DNA of 64,000 nucleotides. Source: Sciscionella sediminilitoris. Lineage in GTDB: Bacteria > Actinomycetota > Actinomycetes > Mycobacteriales > Pseudonocardiaceae. The stretch is taken from assembly GCF_000737195.2 (NCBI RefSeq), contig NZ_JALM01000022.1:1-64000 (forward strand), given 5' to 3'. A model generated the notes under the pieces. It made no database searches. It saw only the letters and a list, made by a program, of their open reading frames with translations, and was not told the origin of the DNA. The position numbers and the translations under genes were made by a program. Positions 34,576 to 43,111 of the stretch are shown here, one piece after another (the first letter of the stretch is position 1; each line of letters starts with the position of its first letter).

Positions 34576-35762
34576 ACCGTCTCCTCGAGAAAAACCCCCG
34601 GCTGCCCAGCGCCGCCATCGAGGCACATCAGCGTGGCGAACTCCCGGCGAACACCTACGTGCTGGACACCGACATGATCGCGCGCAACGCGGCGGTGCTC
34701 GCCGAGGCGGCCCGGGGCAACGGATTGCACACCTATCTGATGGCCAAGCAGTACGGCCGCAATCCGGACGCGAGCGAGGCGGCCATCGCGGCGGGGCTCG
34801 GCCCGGTCGTCTCGGTGGATCCGGTGTGCACCTACGCGGCGCACCGGCACGATGTACCGGTCGGCCACGTCGGTCATCTCGTACAGCCGCACCGGGGAAG
34901 TGAGGGGTTCCTGCTCGACGCGCACCCCGAGGTGGTCACCGTGTTCTCCGTGCCCACCGCGGAACGGATCGGCGCGGCCGCGCGGGATCGCGGCATCGAG
35001 CAGGCCGTGCTACTGCGGGTGCAGGCGCCCGGGGACCGGTTCTACTTCGGCCACGGCGGCGGCTTCGCCCTCGCGGACATCGAGCGCGAAGCCAAGGCGG
35101 TGCAGGCGATCGAGGGGATCCGGGTCGCCGGAGTGACCAGCTTCCCCTGCCTGCTCGCGGACGCCGAGGCCAGGCGCATCGTGACGACGCCGAACGCGGG
35201 CACCGTGGCCGAGGCCGCGGATCGCTTGCGCACGGCCGGTTTCCCGATCGAACAGGTCAACATGCCGGGCACCACCTCGGCGCGTACCCTCCCCGAGCTC
35301 GCCGCGGCCGGGGCGACCCACGTCGAACCAGGCAACGCGGTGCTCGGCACCACACCGCTGCACCTGTTCGAGGATTCCGCCCCGGAACTGCCCGCGATCG
35401 TCCTGCTCAGCGAAGTGTCGCATGTGGACGGTGAAGACGCCTATGTGTTCGGCGCGGGCTACTACATCGACAAGGTGCTCGGGGAATTCCAGCTGACCGC
35501 GGTGGCCGGGCGCGATGAGTCCGCATTGGACACCGTGCTGAACGTGGACACCGCGGACGACGGCGCGATCCACTACTACAACGTGTTGTGCGGGGCGCGC
35601 AAAGCCGGGATCCGCGAGGGCGACTCCGTGGTGTTCTGTTTCCGCCCGCAGAGCTTCGTCACCCGCGGGCGCACCCTTGCCATGACCGGACTGCGCGCGG
35701 GCGCACCCGTACTGCGCCCGCGCTACGACCAGGAAGCGAACCTGGTCGCCGAGCCGGTCTGA
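34566..35762 (+). CDS. YhfX-like PLP-dependent enzyme (alanine racemase fold)
   Basis: 398 residues from ATG 34566, overlapping the repressor gene by 10 bp. An alanine-racemase-like barrel with the PLP lysine in LMAKQYGRNPDAS, which matches the YhfX group, not the VKANAYGHG of classical racemases. Motifs HVEPGNAVLGTTPLHLF and GAGYYIDKVLG follow. Related YhfX of E. coli lies in an operon with transporters. It may racemise or otherwise act on an amino acid or amine; the substrate is unknown. The downstream permease begins 23 bp after it. Confidence 0.85.
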   Translation: MFLNRLLEKNPRLPSAAIEAHQRGELPANTYVLDTDMIARNAAVLAEAARGNGLHTYLMAKQYGRNPDASEAAIAAGLGPVVSVDPVCTYAAHRHDVPVGHVGHLVQPHRGSEGFLLDAHPEVVTVFSVPTAERIGAAARDRGIEQAVLLRVQAPGDRFYFGHGGGFALADIEREAKAVQAIEGIRVAGVTSFPCLLADAEARRIVTTPNAGTVAEAADRLRTAGFPIEQVNMPGTTSARTLPELAAAGATHVEPGNAVLGTTPLHLFEDSAPELPAIVLLSEVSHVDGEDAYVFGAGYYIDKVLGEFQLTAVAGRDESALDTVLNVDTADDGAIHYYNVLCGARKAGIREGDSVVFCFRPQSFVTRGRTLAMTGLRAGAPVLRPRYDQEANLVAEPV

Positions 35763-35784
35763 GCGATACCCGAGGAGCCGAGAA

Positions 35785-37221
35785 ATGTCCGGAAAAGATC
35801 CGACCAAACTGCGCGGGAACACCCTCTCGGTGTTCAGCGCAGTCGCCATGTGCATGGCGTTCATGGGACCGGCGACCAGCGTCGCGTTCAACACCGGCCA
35901 GGCCGCGAGCGGGGCGGGATACGCGGTCCCGCTCTCCATCCTGCTGGCCATGATCGCCTGCCTGCTGGTGGCGAACACCATCGCCGGATTCGCGCGCAAA
36001 CTGCCCACCGCGGGATTCGCCTACACCTACAACAGCCACGGATTCGGGCCGAGCGGCGGATTCCTGTCCGGCTGGCTGCTGCTGCTCACCTACGGCATGG
36101 TCGGCCCGATGCTGTTCGCCGCGCTCGGCAACTACAGCGCGATGTTCGTCAAGGAGCTCTCCGGGGCCGAACTGCCCTGGCAGCTGTTCTCCGTGGTTTT
36201 CGTGCTGATCGTGTGGGTGGTGAACTCGCTCGGGGTCTCCAGTTCCGCGCGCACCGCACTGGTCTTCCTCGTACTCGAGGTCGGGGTGCTGCTCGGGCTC
36301 GCCGCCACGATCCTGGCCAAGGGCGGGGACGCGGGCATCTCGCTCGCCCCGTTCAACCCGATGCATTCGACGAACGGAATCGGCGGGATCGGCACCGGGA
36401 TGCTGTGGGGAATCCTGATGTTCATCGGTTTCGAATCGGTTTCCACGCTCGGCGAGGAAGCCAAGAGCGCGAAACGCAGCATTCCGCTCGCCCTGTTCAG
36501 CGCGGTGCTCGTGATCGGTGTTTTCTACGTTTTCATGACCTACACGGCTTCGATCGGTTTCGGCCCGGAAAACGCGCACGCGATCGCCGCGGATTCCCCG
36601 TGGAGCGCGCTCGTGCACCGTTATTGGGGAATCACCTGGATTTTCACGCTCACCGTGCTGATCAGCCAGTTCGCGAACGTGGTGTCCGGTTCGAACGCGA
36701 TCGTGCGGGTGCTGTTCTCGATGGGCCGCGAACACGTGCTCCCTCGGCTGCTCGGCAGGGTGAGCAAGCGCGGGGTGCCGCAGTTCGCGATCACCGCATA
36801 CCTCGGATTCGCGCTGGTGTTCACCATCGGAGTGGGCAGTGCGATCGGGGCGCTCGGGGTGTACAGCTTCGCGGGAACCCTGCTCGGACTCGGCATGGTA
36901 CTCATCTACATGCTGATGAGCATCGGGCTCATCCGGTTCTACTATCGCAAACACCGGGATGAATTCTCGGTTTTCCGGCACGCGGTACTTCCCGTTTTGA
37001 CCGTGGCACTCATGTTGCTCCCGATATACGGCCAGCTCATTCCGTTCCCCGGATTCCCGGACGGGCTCGCCCCCATATTGTTGGTAGCCTGGATGATCAT
37101 CGGCGGTATCTATCTGGCGATCGCCAAACGCAAACGACCGGAAGTGCTCTCCGCGATGGGGCGGGTGTTCGAGGAAACCGAGGAAAAACCGAACGATGAA
37201 CGAACCCCGGCCCGTACCTGA
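35785..37221 (+). CDS. APC-superfamily amino-acid permease
   Basis: 478 residues, about 12 membrane helices. The substrate-binding unwound part is GPATSVAFNTGQAASGAGYAVP and the family motif GFESVSTLGEEAKSAKRSIP is present near the middle. Cotranscribed with the PLP enzyme upstream and the ROK kinase downstream (26-bp overlap). It probably imports the amino compound used by this operon. Amino-acid transport is family knowledge; which amino acid is open. Confidence 0.88.
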   Translation: MSGKDPTKLRGNTLSVFSAVAMCMAFMGPATSVAFNTGQAASGAGYAVPLSILLAMIACLLVANTIAGFARKLPTAGFAYTYNSHGFGPSGGFLSGWLLLLTYGMVGPMLFAALGNYSAMFVKELSGAELPWQLFSVVFVLIVWVVNSLGVSSSARTALVFLVLEVGVLLGLAATILAKGGDAGISLAPFNPMHSTNGIGGIGTGMLWGILMFIGFESVSTLGEEAKSAKRSIPLALFSAVLVIGVFYVFMTYTASIGFGPENAHAIAADSPWSALVHRYWGITWIFTLTVLISQFANVVSGSNAIVRVLFSMGREHVLPRLLGRVSKRGVPQFAITAYLGFALVFTIGVGSAIGALGVYSFAGTLLGLGMVLIYMLMSIGLIRFYYRKHRDEFSVFRHAVLPVLTVALMLLPIYGQLIPFPGFPDGLAPILLVAWMIIGGIYLAIAKRKRPEVLSAMGRVFEETEEKPNDERTPART

Positions 37222-38119
37222 GCCACTCGTCGCCGTGGACATCGGCGGCACGAAAACGGTGATCGCGTGCGAACCCTTCGGCACCGAACGGCTGCCCACG
37301 ATGGACGCGGGCGAGGACGGTCCGAGTGCGCTACGCAGGATCCTGCGGATCACGGCCAAACTGCTCTGCGACACCGGGCACGCGCACATCGGGATCGTGT
37401 GCCCGGGGCATGTCACGGCCGAGGGCATCGCGCTCTCCCCGAACCTTCCCGGCCTCGAACGGTTCGACCTGCCCGGCGCGATCCGCGCGGAACTGCCCGG
37501 GCACACCGTCGCGCTCGGCCACGATGTGCGCGCCGCGGCGCTCGCCGAACTGCGCACCGGGGCGCTGCGCGGAGTGGATCCCGGGGTGTACCTGAACCTC
37601 GGCACCGGGGTGTTCGCCGCGCCGATCCTGGACGGGCGGATCCTGACCGGGGCCAACGGGTTCGCCGGGGAGATCGGCTACGCCAGGATTCTCGGCGACC
37701 CGCGAATGCTGGAGGAGATCGTGGGCGGTGGCGCGCTCGTGGCCGCGGCCGGGCGGGGAACCGGGGATGGGGACCTGACCGCGAGCGCGATCCTGCGCTC
37801 CACCGATCCCCGGCTCGCCGCGATCGCCGGCGAGGCGCTCGACCGGCTCGCCGAAACGCTCGCGCAGCTCGTACTCGTGCTCGACCCCGCCGTGATCGCG
37901 GTCGGCGGCGGGCTCATGTCGACCGGATCCGCGCTGCTCGAGGCCCTGCGCACCCGCCTCGCCGCGCTCGGCGCCGACCGGTGCGAGCTGCGCGCCGCCG
38001 CCTACACCCAGGACGCGGCGCTGCGCGGGGCCTTCACCCTCGCCGAGGAGGCGCGCACCGGGCGGCTTCCCGGCTGGGCGGTCCGCACCGATGGCCAGAG
38101 CCCGGCAGATCGGTCATAG
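37196..38119 (+). CDS. ROK-family sugar kinase
   Basis: 307 residues, overlapping the permease by 26 bp. The ATP phosphate loop is VAVDIGGTKTVIACEP. The catalytic Asp is retained in LGHDVRAAALAEL, and LNLGTGVFAAPILDGR and FAGEIGYARIL follow. The zinc Cys cluster and the family His of GEIGH are missing (Tyr here). It is the partner of the ROK repressor upstream. Phosphorylation of a sugar or hydroxy compound in the cytosol is inferred. Confidence 0.85.
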   Translation: MNEPRPVPEPLVAVDIGGTKTVIACEPFGTERLPTMDAGEDGPSALRRILRITAKLLCDTGHAHIGIVCPGHVTAEGIALSPNLPGLERFDLPGAIRAELPGHTVALGHDVRAAALAELRTGALRGVDPGVYLNLGTGVFAAPILDGRILTGANGFAGEIGYARILGDPRMLEEIVGGGALVAAAGRGTGDGDLTASAILRSTDPRLAAIAGEALDRLAETLAQLVLVLDPAVIAVGGGLMSTGSALLEALRTRLAALGADRCELRAAAYTQDAALRGAFTLAEEARTGRLPGWAVRTDGQSPADRS

Positions 38120-38126
38120 TGGACCC

Positions 38127-38402
38127 ATGTGCCGAAACATTCGCGTCCTGCACAACTTCGCCCCGCCCGCGACCACCGATGAGGTCGACGCCGCCGCGCT
38201 GCAGTACGTGCGCAAGATCAGCGGAACGACCCGCCCCTCCGCCGCGAACCAGGAAGCCTTCGACACCGCGGTGCGCGCGGTCGCCGAGGCCACCCAGACG
38301 CTGCTCGACCAGCTGGTGACCAAGGCCCCGCCGCGCGATCGCGAGGAGGAGGCCGCCAAGGCACGCGAGCGCGCGGCGAAACGTTTCGGGACCGCTTCCT
38401 GA
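38127..38402 (+). CDS. DUF2277 family protein
   Basis: 91 residues from ATG 38127. Begins MCRNIRVLHNFAPPATTDEV and continues with ALQYVRKISGTTRPSAANQEAF, the typical DUF2277 signature, then a helical tail ending FGTAS. Function unknown. Eight bases after the ROK kinase, so it is cotranscribed. The two Cys-Arg residues near the start are conserved. Confidence 0.9.
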   Translation: MCRNIRVLHNFAPPATTDEVDAAALQYVRKISGTTRPSAANQEAFDTAVRAVAEATQTLLDQLVTKAPPRDREEEAAKARERAAKRFGTAS

Positions 38403-38414
38403 GCCTGCCCGAGC

Positions 38415-39332
38415 CTAGGTCAACAGCACGAGCGCACTGGCGACGAGGGCCAGTTGTGCCACGCTGTAGAGCTGGTAGTCGATCCGGTCCCCGCGCCGCC
38501 CCCGGTGCAGCGCGGCGTGCGCGGCGGTGCCCCAGCACAGCGCGGTGAACACCGCCGTGATGACCGCGATGACGGCCGGAGCCGCGCCGCTGTCCCGGAA
38601 CAGCAACAGCCAGGCGAGCACCGGCCAGGCCAGCATCATCACGATGAACCAGGCCCGGACCGGGCGCGCGCCGAGTACCAGTGCCAGGGTCCTGCGCCCG
38701 ATCGCGCGATCGCCCTCGATGTCGCGAATGTCCTCGATGGGCAGCGGGAGCACGAACAGCAGCGCGCACCCCAGCACCCAGCGCCAGCCCGTGCCGTCCA
38801 GCGGGTGCGCGATGGACCAGCCACCGGCCAGCTGCGCGCAGACCCCGAGGACCATGATCCACGGTTTGACGTACAGGTAGTGGCGCTGCGCAACCCTGCG
38901 GTGGAACAGCGTGATACTCGCCGTCCAGATCGCCGCGCACAGCAACGGAATCCAGCCGCAGCACGCCGCGATCACCAGGTACAGCACCGATCCCGCCACC
39001 GCCCTGCGCCACATCCCGGTCTCGGTGACCAGTCCGGCGGGAATGGGCCGGTAGGGCTTGTTGATCCGGTCCTCGTGCGCGGCCGCGGCCTGGTTGCTCG
39101 CATCGACCACATAGATGAACAGCACCGACCACAGCAGCGATCCCAGTACGGAACCGGCCAGGGCCACCCCGCCGAGCCCGTAGCGCAGGGCCGCGACCAC
39201 GGTGAACGCGAGCGGGGGCAGCGCGCTGATCACGATGTTGTCCGCGAGCAACCGGGCGGTGATGCGCAGCTCCCGCCGCACCGGGCCGATCGTGGGCGGG
39301 GCGGGGGAACTCGGTACCGAGGTGACGGGCAT
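38415..39332 (-). CDS. UbiA-family prenyltransferase
   Basis: 305 residues from ATG 39332 with GGCGGA upstream (an in-frame start at 39368 is possible). About eight membrane helices. The Asp-rich region is VVDASNQAAAAHEDRINKPY followed by RPIPAG, and the second is EDIRDIEGDRAIGRRTL. The first motif is unlike the NDxxDxxxD of menaquinone and heme O enzymes. It may transfer a prenyl group or act in terpenoid metabolism. It converges on the DUF2277 gene. Confidence 0.82.
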   Translation of the reverse strand: MPVTSVPSSPAPPTIGPVRRELRITARLLADNIVISALPPLAFTVVAALRYGLGGVALAGSVLGSLLWSVLFIYVVDASNQAAAAHEDRINKPYRPIPAGLVTETGMWRRAVAGSVLYLVIAACCGWIPLLCAAIWTASITLFHRRVAQRHYLYVKPWIMVLGVCAQLAGGWSIAHPLDGTGWRWVLGCALLFVLPLPIEDIRDIEGDRAIGRRTLALVLGARPVRAWFIVMMLAWPVLAWLLLFRDSGAAPAVIAVITAVFTALCWGTAAHAALHRGRRGDRIDYQLYSVAQLALVASALVLLT

Positions 39333-39431
39333 TCCGCCATGCTGTCCGTCCTGCGGCACCGAATCCAAGCTCCGGTTCCGGGAGACGGAACGGTCGTGAG
39401 ACGGAACGGTCGTGGGGCAGAACAGCCGCGG

Positions 39432-42104
39432 CTAGGTCCTGGTGCGCGGGCGGACCGCGTTCGCCTTGTCCACCAGGGCGATGCGTTCCTCGGCGGTACC
39501 GGCCAGCCGGGCCAGCGAGCGGTAGTGCCGCTCCAGCCCGAACCGCAGATCCCGGTCATCGAGCGCGCAGCCGAGCACGGTCGCCGCGCCGTTGCCCGCA
39601 TTGGGTTTGCCCGCGGCGACCCAGTCCCGCGCCGCGGTGAGCACATCCGCGCTGATCCGGTGCCTGCGTTCGGCGTCGATGCGCAGCCGTTCGAGGCGCT
39701 GCCCCGCGGCCACCAGATCGGCCTCACGCAACCGGTCGGCCGAGGACGCCTTGGTCCGGGTGGTGATCGCGACCAGCTGCGCGATGACGTAGTGGCTGGA
39801 CCGGTCGGGCACGGATTCGAGCACGTCCAGCGCCCCGGACCGGTCGCCCTGGGCGAGGTAGACCCGGGCGAGCCCGAAGGCAGCGGAGACGTAGTTGCGA
39901 TCGGTGCGCCAGACGAGCTCGTACAACCGTGCCGCGGCGAAGAAGTCCCCGCAGTACTCCACGCTCACCGCGAGCGCCAGCTTGGGCGCGAGTTCACCGG
40001 GAACGAGGTCGTAGACCTGGTCGAAGAACTGCCGCGCGTCCCTCGGCCGCCTGCTGGCCAGGGCGAGCAGTCCGCGGTTCCAGTTGATCCGCCAGTCCGG
40101 GGGCAGCTGGTTGCCGTCCTCGTCCACGTTGTTCGCCTCGGCAGCGGCGAGTTCCTGGGCCGCCGAGTAGAGCTCGCCGAGTTCGATGCGGGCCCGCGCG
40201 CGCCACAGCGGGGCCTCGACGGAGTCCTCCGGGGCACCGCGCAGCACGTCGAGCAGTTCGCGCGGTTCGCTGCCCGCGGCCGAGGACACCAGGCCCGCCG
40301 CGGGATCGGAGGTGTCCGACTGCGGGACCGGGAGCGCGGCGATCACATCGGACCACTCCGGCGGCGCGGGGCGTTCCCCGTCCCAGCCGTGCAGCATCTC
40401 CTCGGAACCGAAGGTGCGCAGTTCGGGGCCGAACTGGGTGGACCGGCCGGGCCGTTCCTGTCCCGAGGACAGCGCCAGCACCTCGCGCAGCACACCGACG
40501 AGCTGGTCGGACATCTCCTCGGCGGAGGCGAACCGGTTGTTCGCGTGCTGGTGGGTCGACCGGCGCAGCAGCCGGTAGTAGGACTCGAACAGGGAGAACA
40601 GCGGCACTTCCTTCGGCGAGGGAAGGCTGTACTGGTACCGCTTGGTGTAGCCGGAGAAGTCGAAGGACAGCACCGCGAGCATCCGGCCGACCGTGTAGAT
40701 ATCGGACTGCACGGAGGGCCCGTCCGAGGCGAGCTCCGGTGCGGCGTACCCGGTGGTGAAGAAGATCGGGCTGGTCATGTCGTCGATGCGGCGCACGGCA
40801 CCGAGATCGATCAGCTTGAGCTGGTCGTGGGTCTGCAGCACGTTGTCCGGCTTGAGGTCGCTGTAGAGCAGCCCCACGTTGTGCAGATAACCGAGCGCCG
40901 GAAGGACCTCGAGCGCGTAGGCGATCGCCTGCGCGGGCGGCAGCGGAACGGTCTTGCCGCTCTCGTCGGTGTGCGCGAGGGCGAGCTCGCGCAGCGACTG
41001 ACCGCCGACGTACTCCATGACGATGTAGCCGACCTCGCGCCCGGTGTCCGGATCGGGGTGGCGCACGAAGTTGTAGATCTTGACGATGTTCGGGTGCTCG
41101 ACCTCGGCGAGGAACTGCTGCTCGGCGACGGCCGCGGCGAGCGCGGAGGGGTCGCCGGTGTCGATCAGTCCCTTGAGCACCACCCAGCGCTCGGAGACGT
41201 TGCGGTCCTTGGCCAGGTAGATCCAGCCGAGACCGCCGTAGGCGAGGCAGCCGAGCACCTCGTACTGCCCGCCGACCACCTCGCTCGGGCGCAGCTTGGG
41301 CAGGAAGGAGTAGGCGGTCCCGCAGTTCGGGCAGGTGCCGCGGGCACTGGCCCTGGTCTCCCCTTCGGAACGGGCGACCGGCTTTCCGCAGTTGCCGCAG
41401 TAGCGCTTGCGTTCGGCGACCACCGGGTTGGACATGATCGCCGAGGACGGATCCCGGTAGGGCAGCCGCGCGACCTCGACCAGCCCGGCCCCGATCCGCA
41501 TCCGCTTCGAGGTGCGGGTTCCGCTGCCACGCCGTCCCCTGGCCCGGCTGCCGGTGGAACCGCGCGAGGAGGACTCGGACTGCGATTCGCTGCCGCGCCG
41601 CGACTGGGATCCGCGCGACTGCGGCCCCTGCGAACCACGGCTCTGCGACTCCCTGCTCTGGGACTCGCGGCTCTGCGAACCACGGCCCTGGGACTCACGG
41701 CTCTGGGACTCACTGCCCCGTTCGTGTTTGCCGCGGCCCTGGTCCGGGCGGATCACCGTGGTCGCGTCCGGGGGCTGCGGCTGCTGCCAGGGCGGCGGGA
41801 CCGGGGCTTGCTGCGGTGCCGGTGGCTGCTGCGGAGCCGCGGGCTGCTGCGGCGCCGGAGCCTCCTGCTGGGGCACATCGGAGCGCACCGGCGGCGCGAA
41901 CGCGGTCGATTCCGGGGACAGCGGCGCCTGGCGGGGCTGCTGCGGGCGCACGACCGAGGTCGGGCGCACCATCGAGGTCGGGGTCGGCTCGGCGATCGCC
42001 GGGCTGCCGGTCCCCTGCTGCGGACCGGTTTCCGGGGTGCCGCAGGAATTGCACACCCCGCCGACGATCTCGCCGAAGCATTCGGCACGGACACAGCGGG
42101 CCAT
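39432..42104 (-). CDS. pknG: Serine/threonine protein kinase PknG
   Basis: 890 residues, longer than the 750 of M. tuberculosis PknG. N-terminus begins with a Cys-rich motif (CFGEIVGGVCNSCG), then a Pro/Gln-rich region and a Ser/Arg/Gln repeat tract (residues 128-200). The rubredoxin-like part has YCGNCGKPV and CPNCGTAYSFLP, then the kinase with WVVLKGL, YSDLKPDNV and LIDLGAV, then TPR repeats to the C-terminus. PknG phosphorylates GarA to steer glutamate metabolism. It follows glnH with a 1-bp overlap. Confidence 0.95.
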   Translation of the reverse strand: MARCVRAECFGEIVGGVCNSCGTPETGPQQGTGSPAIAEPTPTSMVRPTSVVRPQQPRQAPLSPESTAFAPPVRSDVPQQEAPAPQQPAAPQQPPAPQQAPVPPPWQQPQPPDATTVIRPDQGRGKHERGSESQSRESQGRGSQSRESQSRESQSRGSQGPQSRGSQSRRGSESQSESSSRGSTGSRARGRRGSGTRTSKRMRIGAGLVEVARLPYRDPSSAIMSNPVVAERKRYCGNCGKPVARSEGETRASARGTCPNCGTAYSFLPKLRPSEVVGGQYEVLGCLAYGGLGWIYLAKDRNVSERWVVLKGLIDTGDPSALAAAVAEQQFLAEVEHPNIVKIYNFVRHPDPDTGREVGYIVMEYVGGQSLRELALAHTDESGKTVPLPPAQAIAYALEVLPALGYLHNVGLLYSDLKPDNVLQTHDQLKLIDLGAVRRIDDMTSPIFFTTGYAAPELASDGPSVQSDIYTVGRMLAVLSFDFSGYTKRYQYSLPSPKEVPLFSLFESYYRLLRRSTHQHANNRFASAEEMSDQLVGVLREVLALSSGQERPGRSTQFGPELRTFGSEEMLHGWDGERPAPPEWSDVIAALPVPQSDTSDPAAGLVSSAAGSEPRELLDVLRGAPEDSVEAPLWRARARIELGELYSAAQELAAAEANNVDEDGNQLPPDWRINWNRGLLALASRRPRDARQFFDQVYDLVPGELAPKLALAVSVEYCGDFFAAARLYELVWRTDRNYVSAAFGLARVYLAQGDRSGALDVLESVPDRSSHYVIAQLVAITTRTKASSADRLREADLVAAGQRLERLRIDAERRHRISADVLTAARDWVAAGKPNAGNGAATVLGCALDDRDLRFGLERHYRSLARLAGTAEERIALVDKANAVRPRTRT
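41505..41720 (-). repeat. Ser/Arg/Gln pentapeptide repeat tract within pknG
   Basis: The minus-strand pknG codes repeated SRESQ and SRGSQ units followed by RGSESQSESSSRGS and a basic RARGRRGSGTRTSKR end. At DNA level these are 15-bp imperfect repeats. It replaces the disordered N-terminal tail of other PknG proteins. Low-complexity, highly charged and rich in Ser. Confidence 0.8.
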
Positions 42105-43111
42105 CAGGTCTCCTTCGGCGGTTTCCCGGCACCCGGGTAGTGCGGTGCCGGTGGTTCGGGTTGCGGGCCGAGCCGGTCGCCGATCCAGCGGGCGTAACTT
42201 CCCGGCCAGGTCTGCTCCCGGAACTGGTCGAGCACGCCGTTGACGAACCGGACCAGGTCCCCATTCTGCTTGCCGACACCGACAGCGTAGGGCTCCGACT
42301 CCTGTTTCGGGCCGACGATCGCGGTCTTCGGGTCCTGCGCGGCCATCCCGGCGAGGATGGAGTCATCGGTGGAGATGCCCGCGACATCGCCCTGCTGCAG
42401 CAGCACCAGGCAGTCCGCCCAGTCGTTCACCGCGACCGGAACCGGTTTGCCCGGCGTGTTCGCGATGGTGCGCAGCGAGGTGGATCCCTTGGCCGCGCAC
42501 ACCTTGCGCCCGCCGAGGTCGGCGAGCGATTTCGCCCCGCTCGCCTTGTCCACGAGCAGGCGCTGCGCGGCCGTGTAGTACACCGAGGAGAGCCCGATCT
42601 GCTTCTTGCGCGCGCAGTTGGTCGTCATGGTGCGCACCACGACATCCACTTTGCCACTGCGCAGCGCGGGCACCCGCTGGTCGGAGTTGATCACCACGAA
42701 CCGCACCCGGTCGCGGTCCCCGAACAGGGCCTTGGCGATCGCGTGCACGACATCGATGTCGAAGCCCTCGATCACCCCGGAGCGGGGATTGCGGTACCCG
42801 AAAAGATAGGTGGTCTGGTCCACGCCCGCGGTCAGATAACCCCGCTGGGCGATCCTGGCCATGGTGGAACCGCGCGGCATCTTGCCCGGCTCGGGCAGCT
42901 TGTCCGGCGGCCGCTGGCTCACCGTGGGATCCCCGCAGCTGGTATCGGTGCCACTGTCCGCGGGCACCGCCTTCGCACCGACCAGCTGGCCGAGCGGATC
43001 CTTGGCCGGTGGCACCGCGCTGATGTCCACCGGCCGGTCCATCCCGGCGCATCCGGTGACGGTGAGCAGCAGCCCGCACGCAAACGCTCCCGCGAACGGC
43101 CGCGCCCTCAC
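42104..43111 (-). CDS. glnH: Glutamate/aspartate-sensing solute-binding lipoprotein GlnH
   Basis: 335 residues. GTG 43111 is chosen because it overlaps the glnX stop as GTGA and begins a lipoprotein signal (FAGAFACGLLLTVTGCAG); a GTG at 43135 would add 8 residues. The lipobox LTVTGC gives an acylated Cys. The rest is a type II periplasmic amino-acid-binding domain. In M. tuberculosis GlnH binds Asp and Glu and signals through GlnX to PknG. The same order is kept here. Confidence 0.92.
   Translation of the reverse strand: MRARPFAGAFACGLLLTVTGCAGMDRPVDISAVPPAKDPLGQLVGAKAVPADSGTDTSCGDPTVSQRPPDKLPEPGKMPRGSTMARIAQRGYLTAGVDQTTYLFGYRNPRSGVIEGFDIDVVHAIAKALFGDRDRVRFVVINSDQRVPALRSGKVDVVVRTMTTNCARKKQIGLSSVYYTAAQRLLVDKASGAKSLADLGGRKVCAAKGSTSLRTIANTPGKPVPVAVNDWADCLVLLQQGDVAGISTDDSILAGMAAQDPKTAIVGPKQESEPYAVGVGKQNGDLVRFVNGVLDQFREQTWPGSYARWIGDRLGPQPEPPAPHYPGAGKPPKET

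Noticed and set aside
32105-39332. Biosynthetic gene cluster around the MGT glycosyltransferase and UbiA gene
   Set aside because: No core synthase is present; the intervening operon is a transport/kinase module and the two genes face opposite ways.
38454-42140. A 1228-codon open frame on the plus strand
   Set aside because: It lies antisense to UbiA and pknG, is Arg/Gly/Pro/His-rich and has no domain; a GC-driven shadow.
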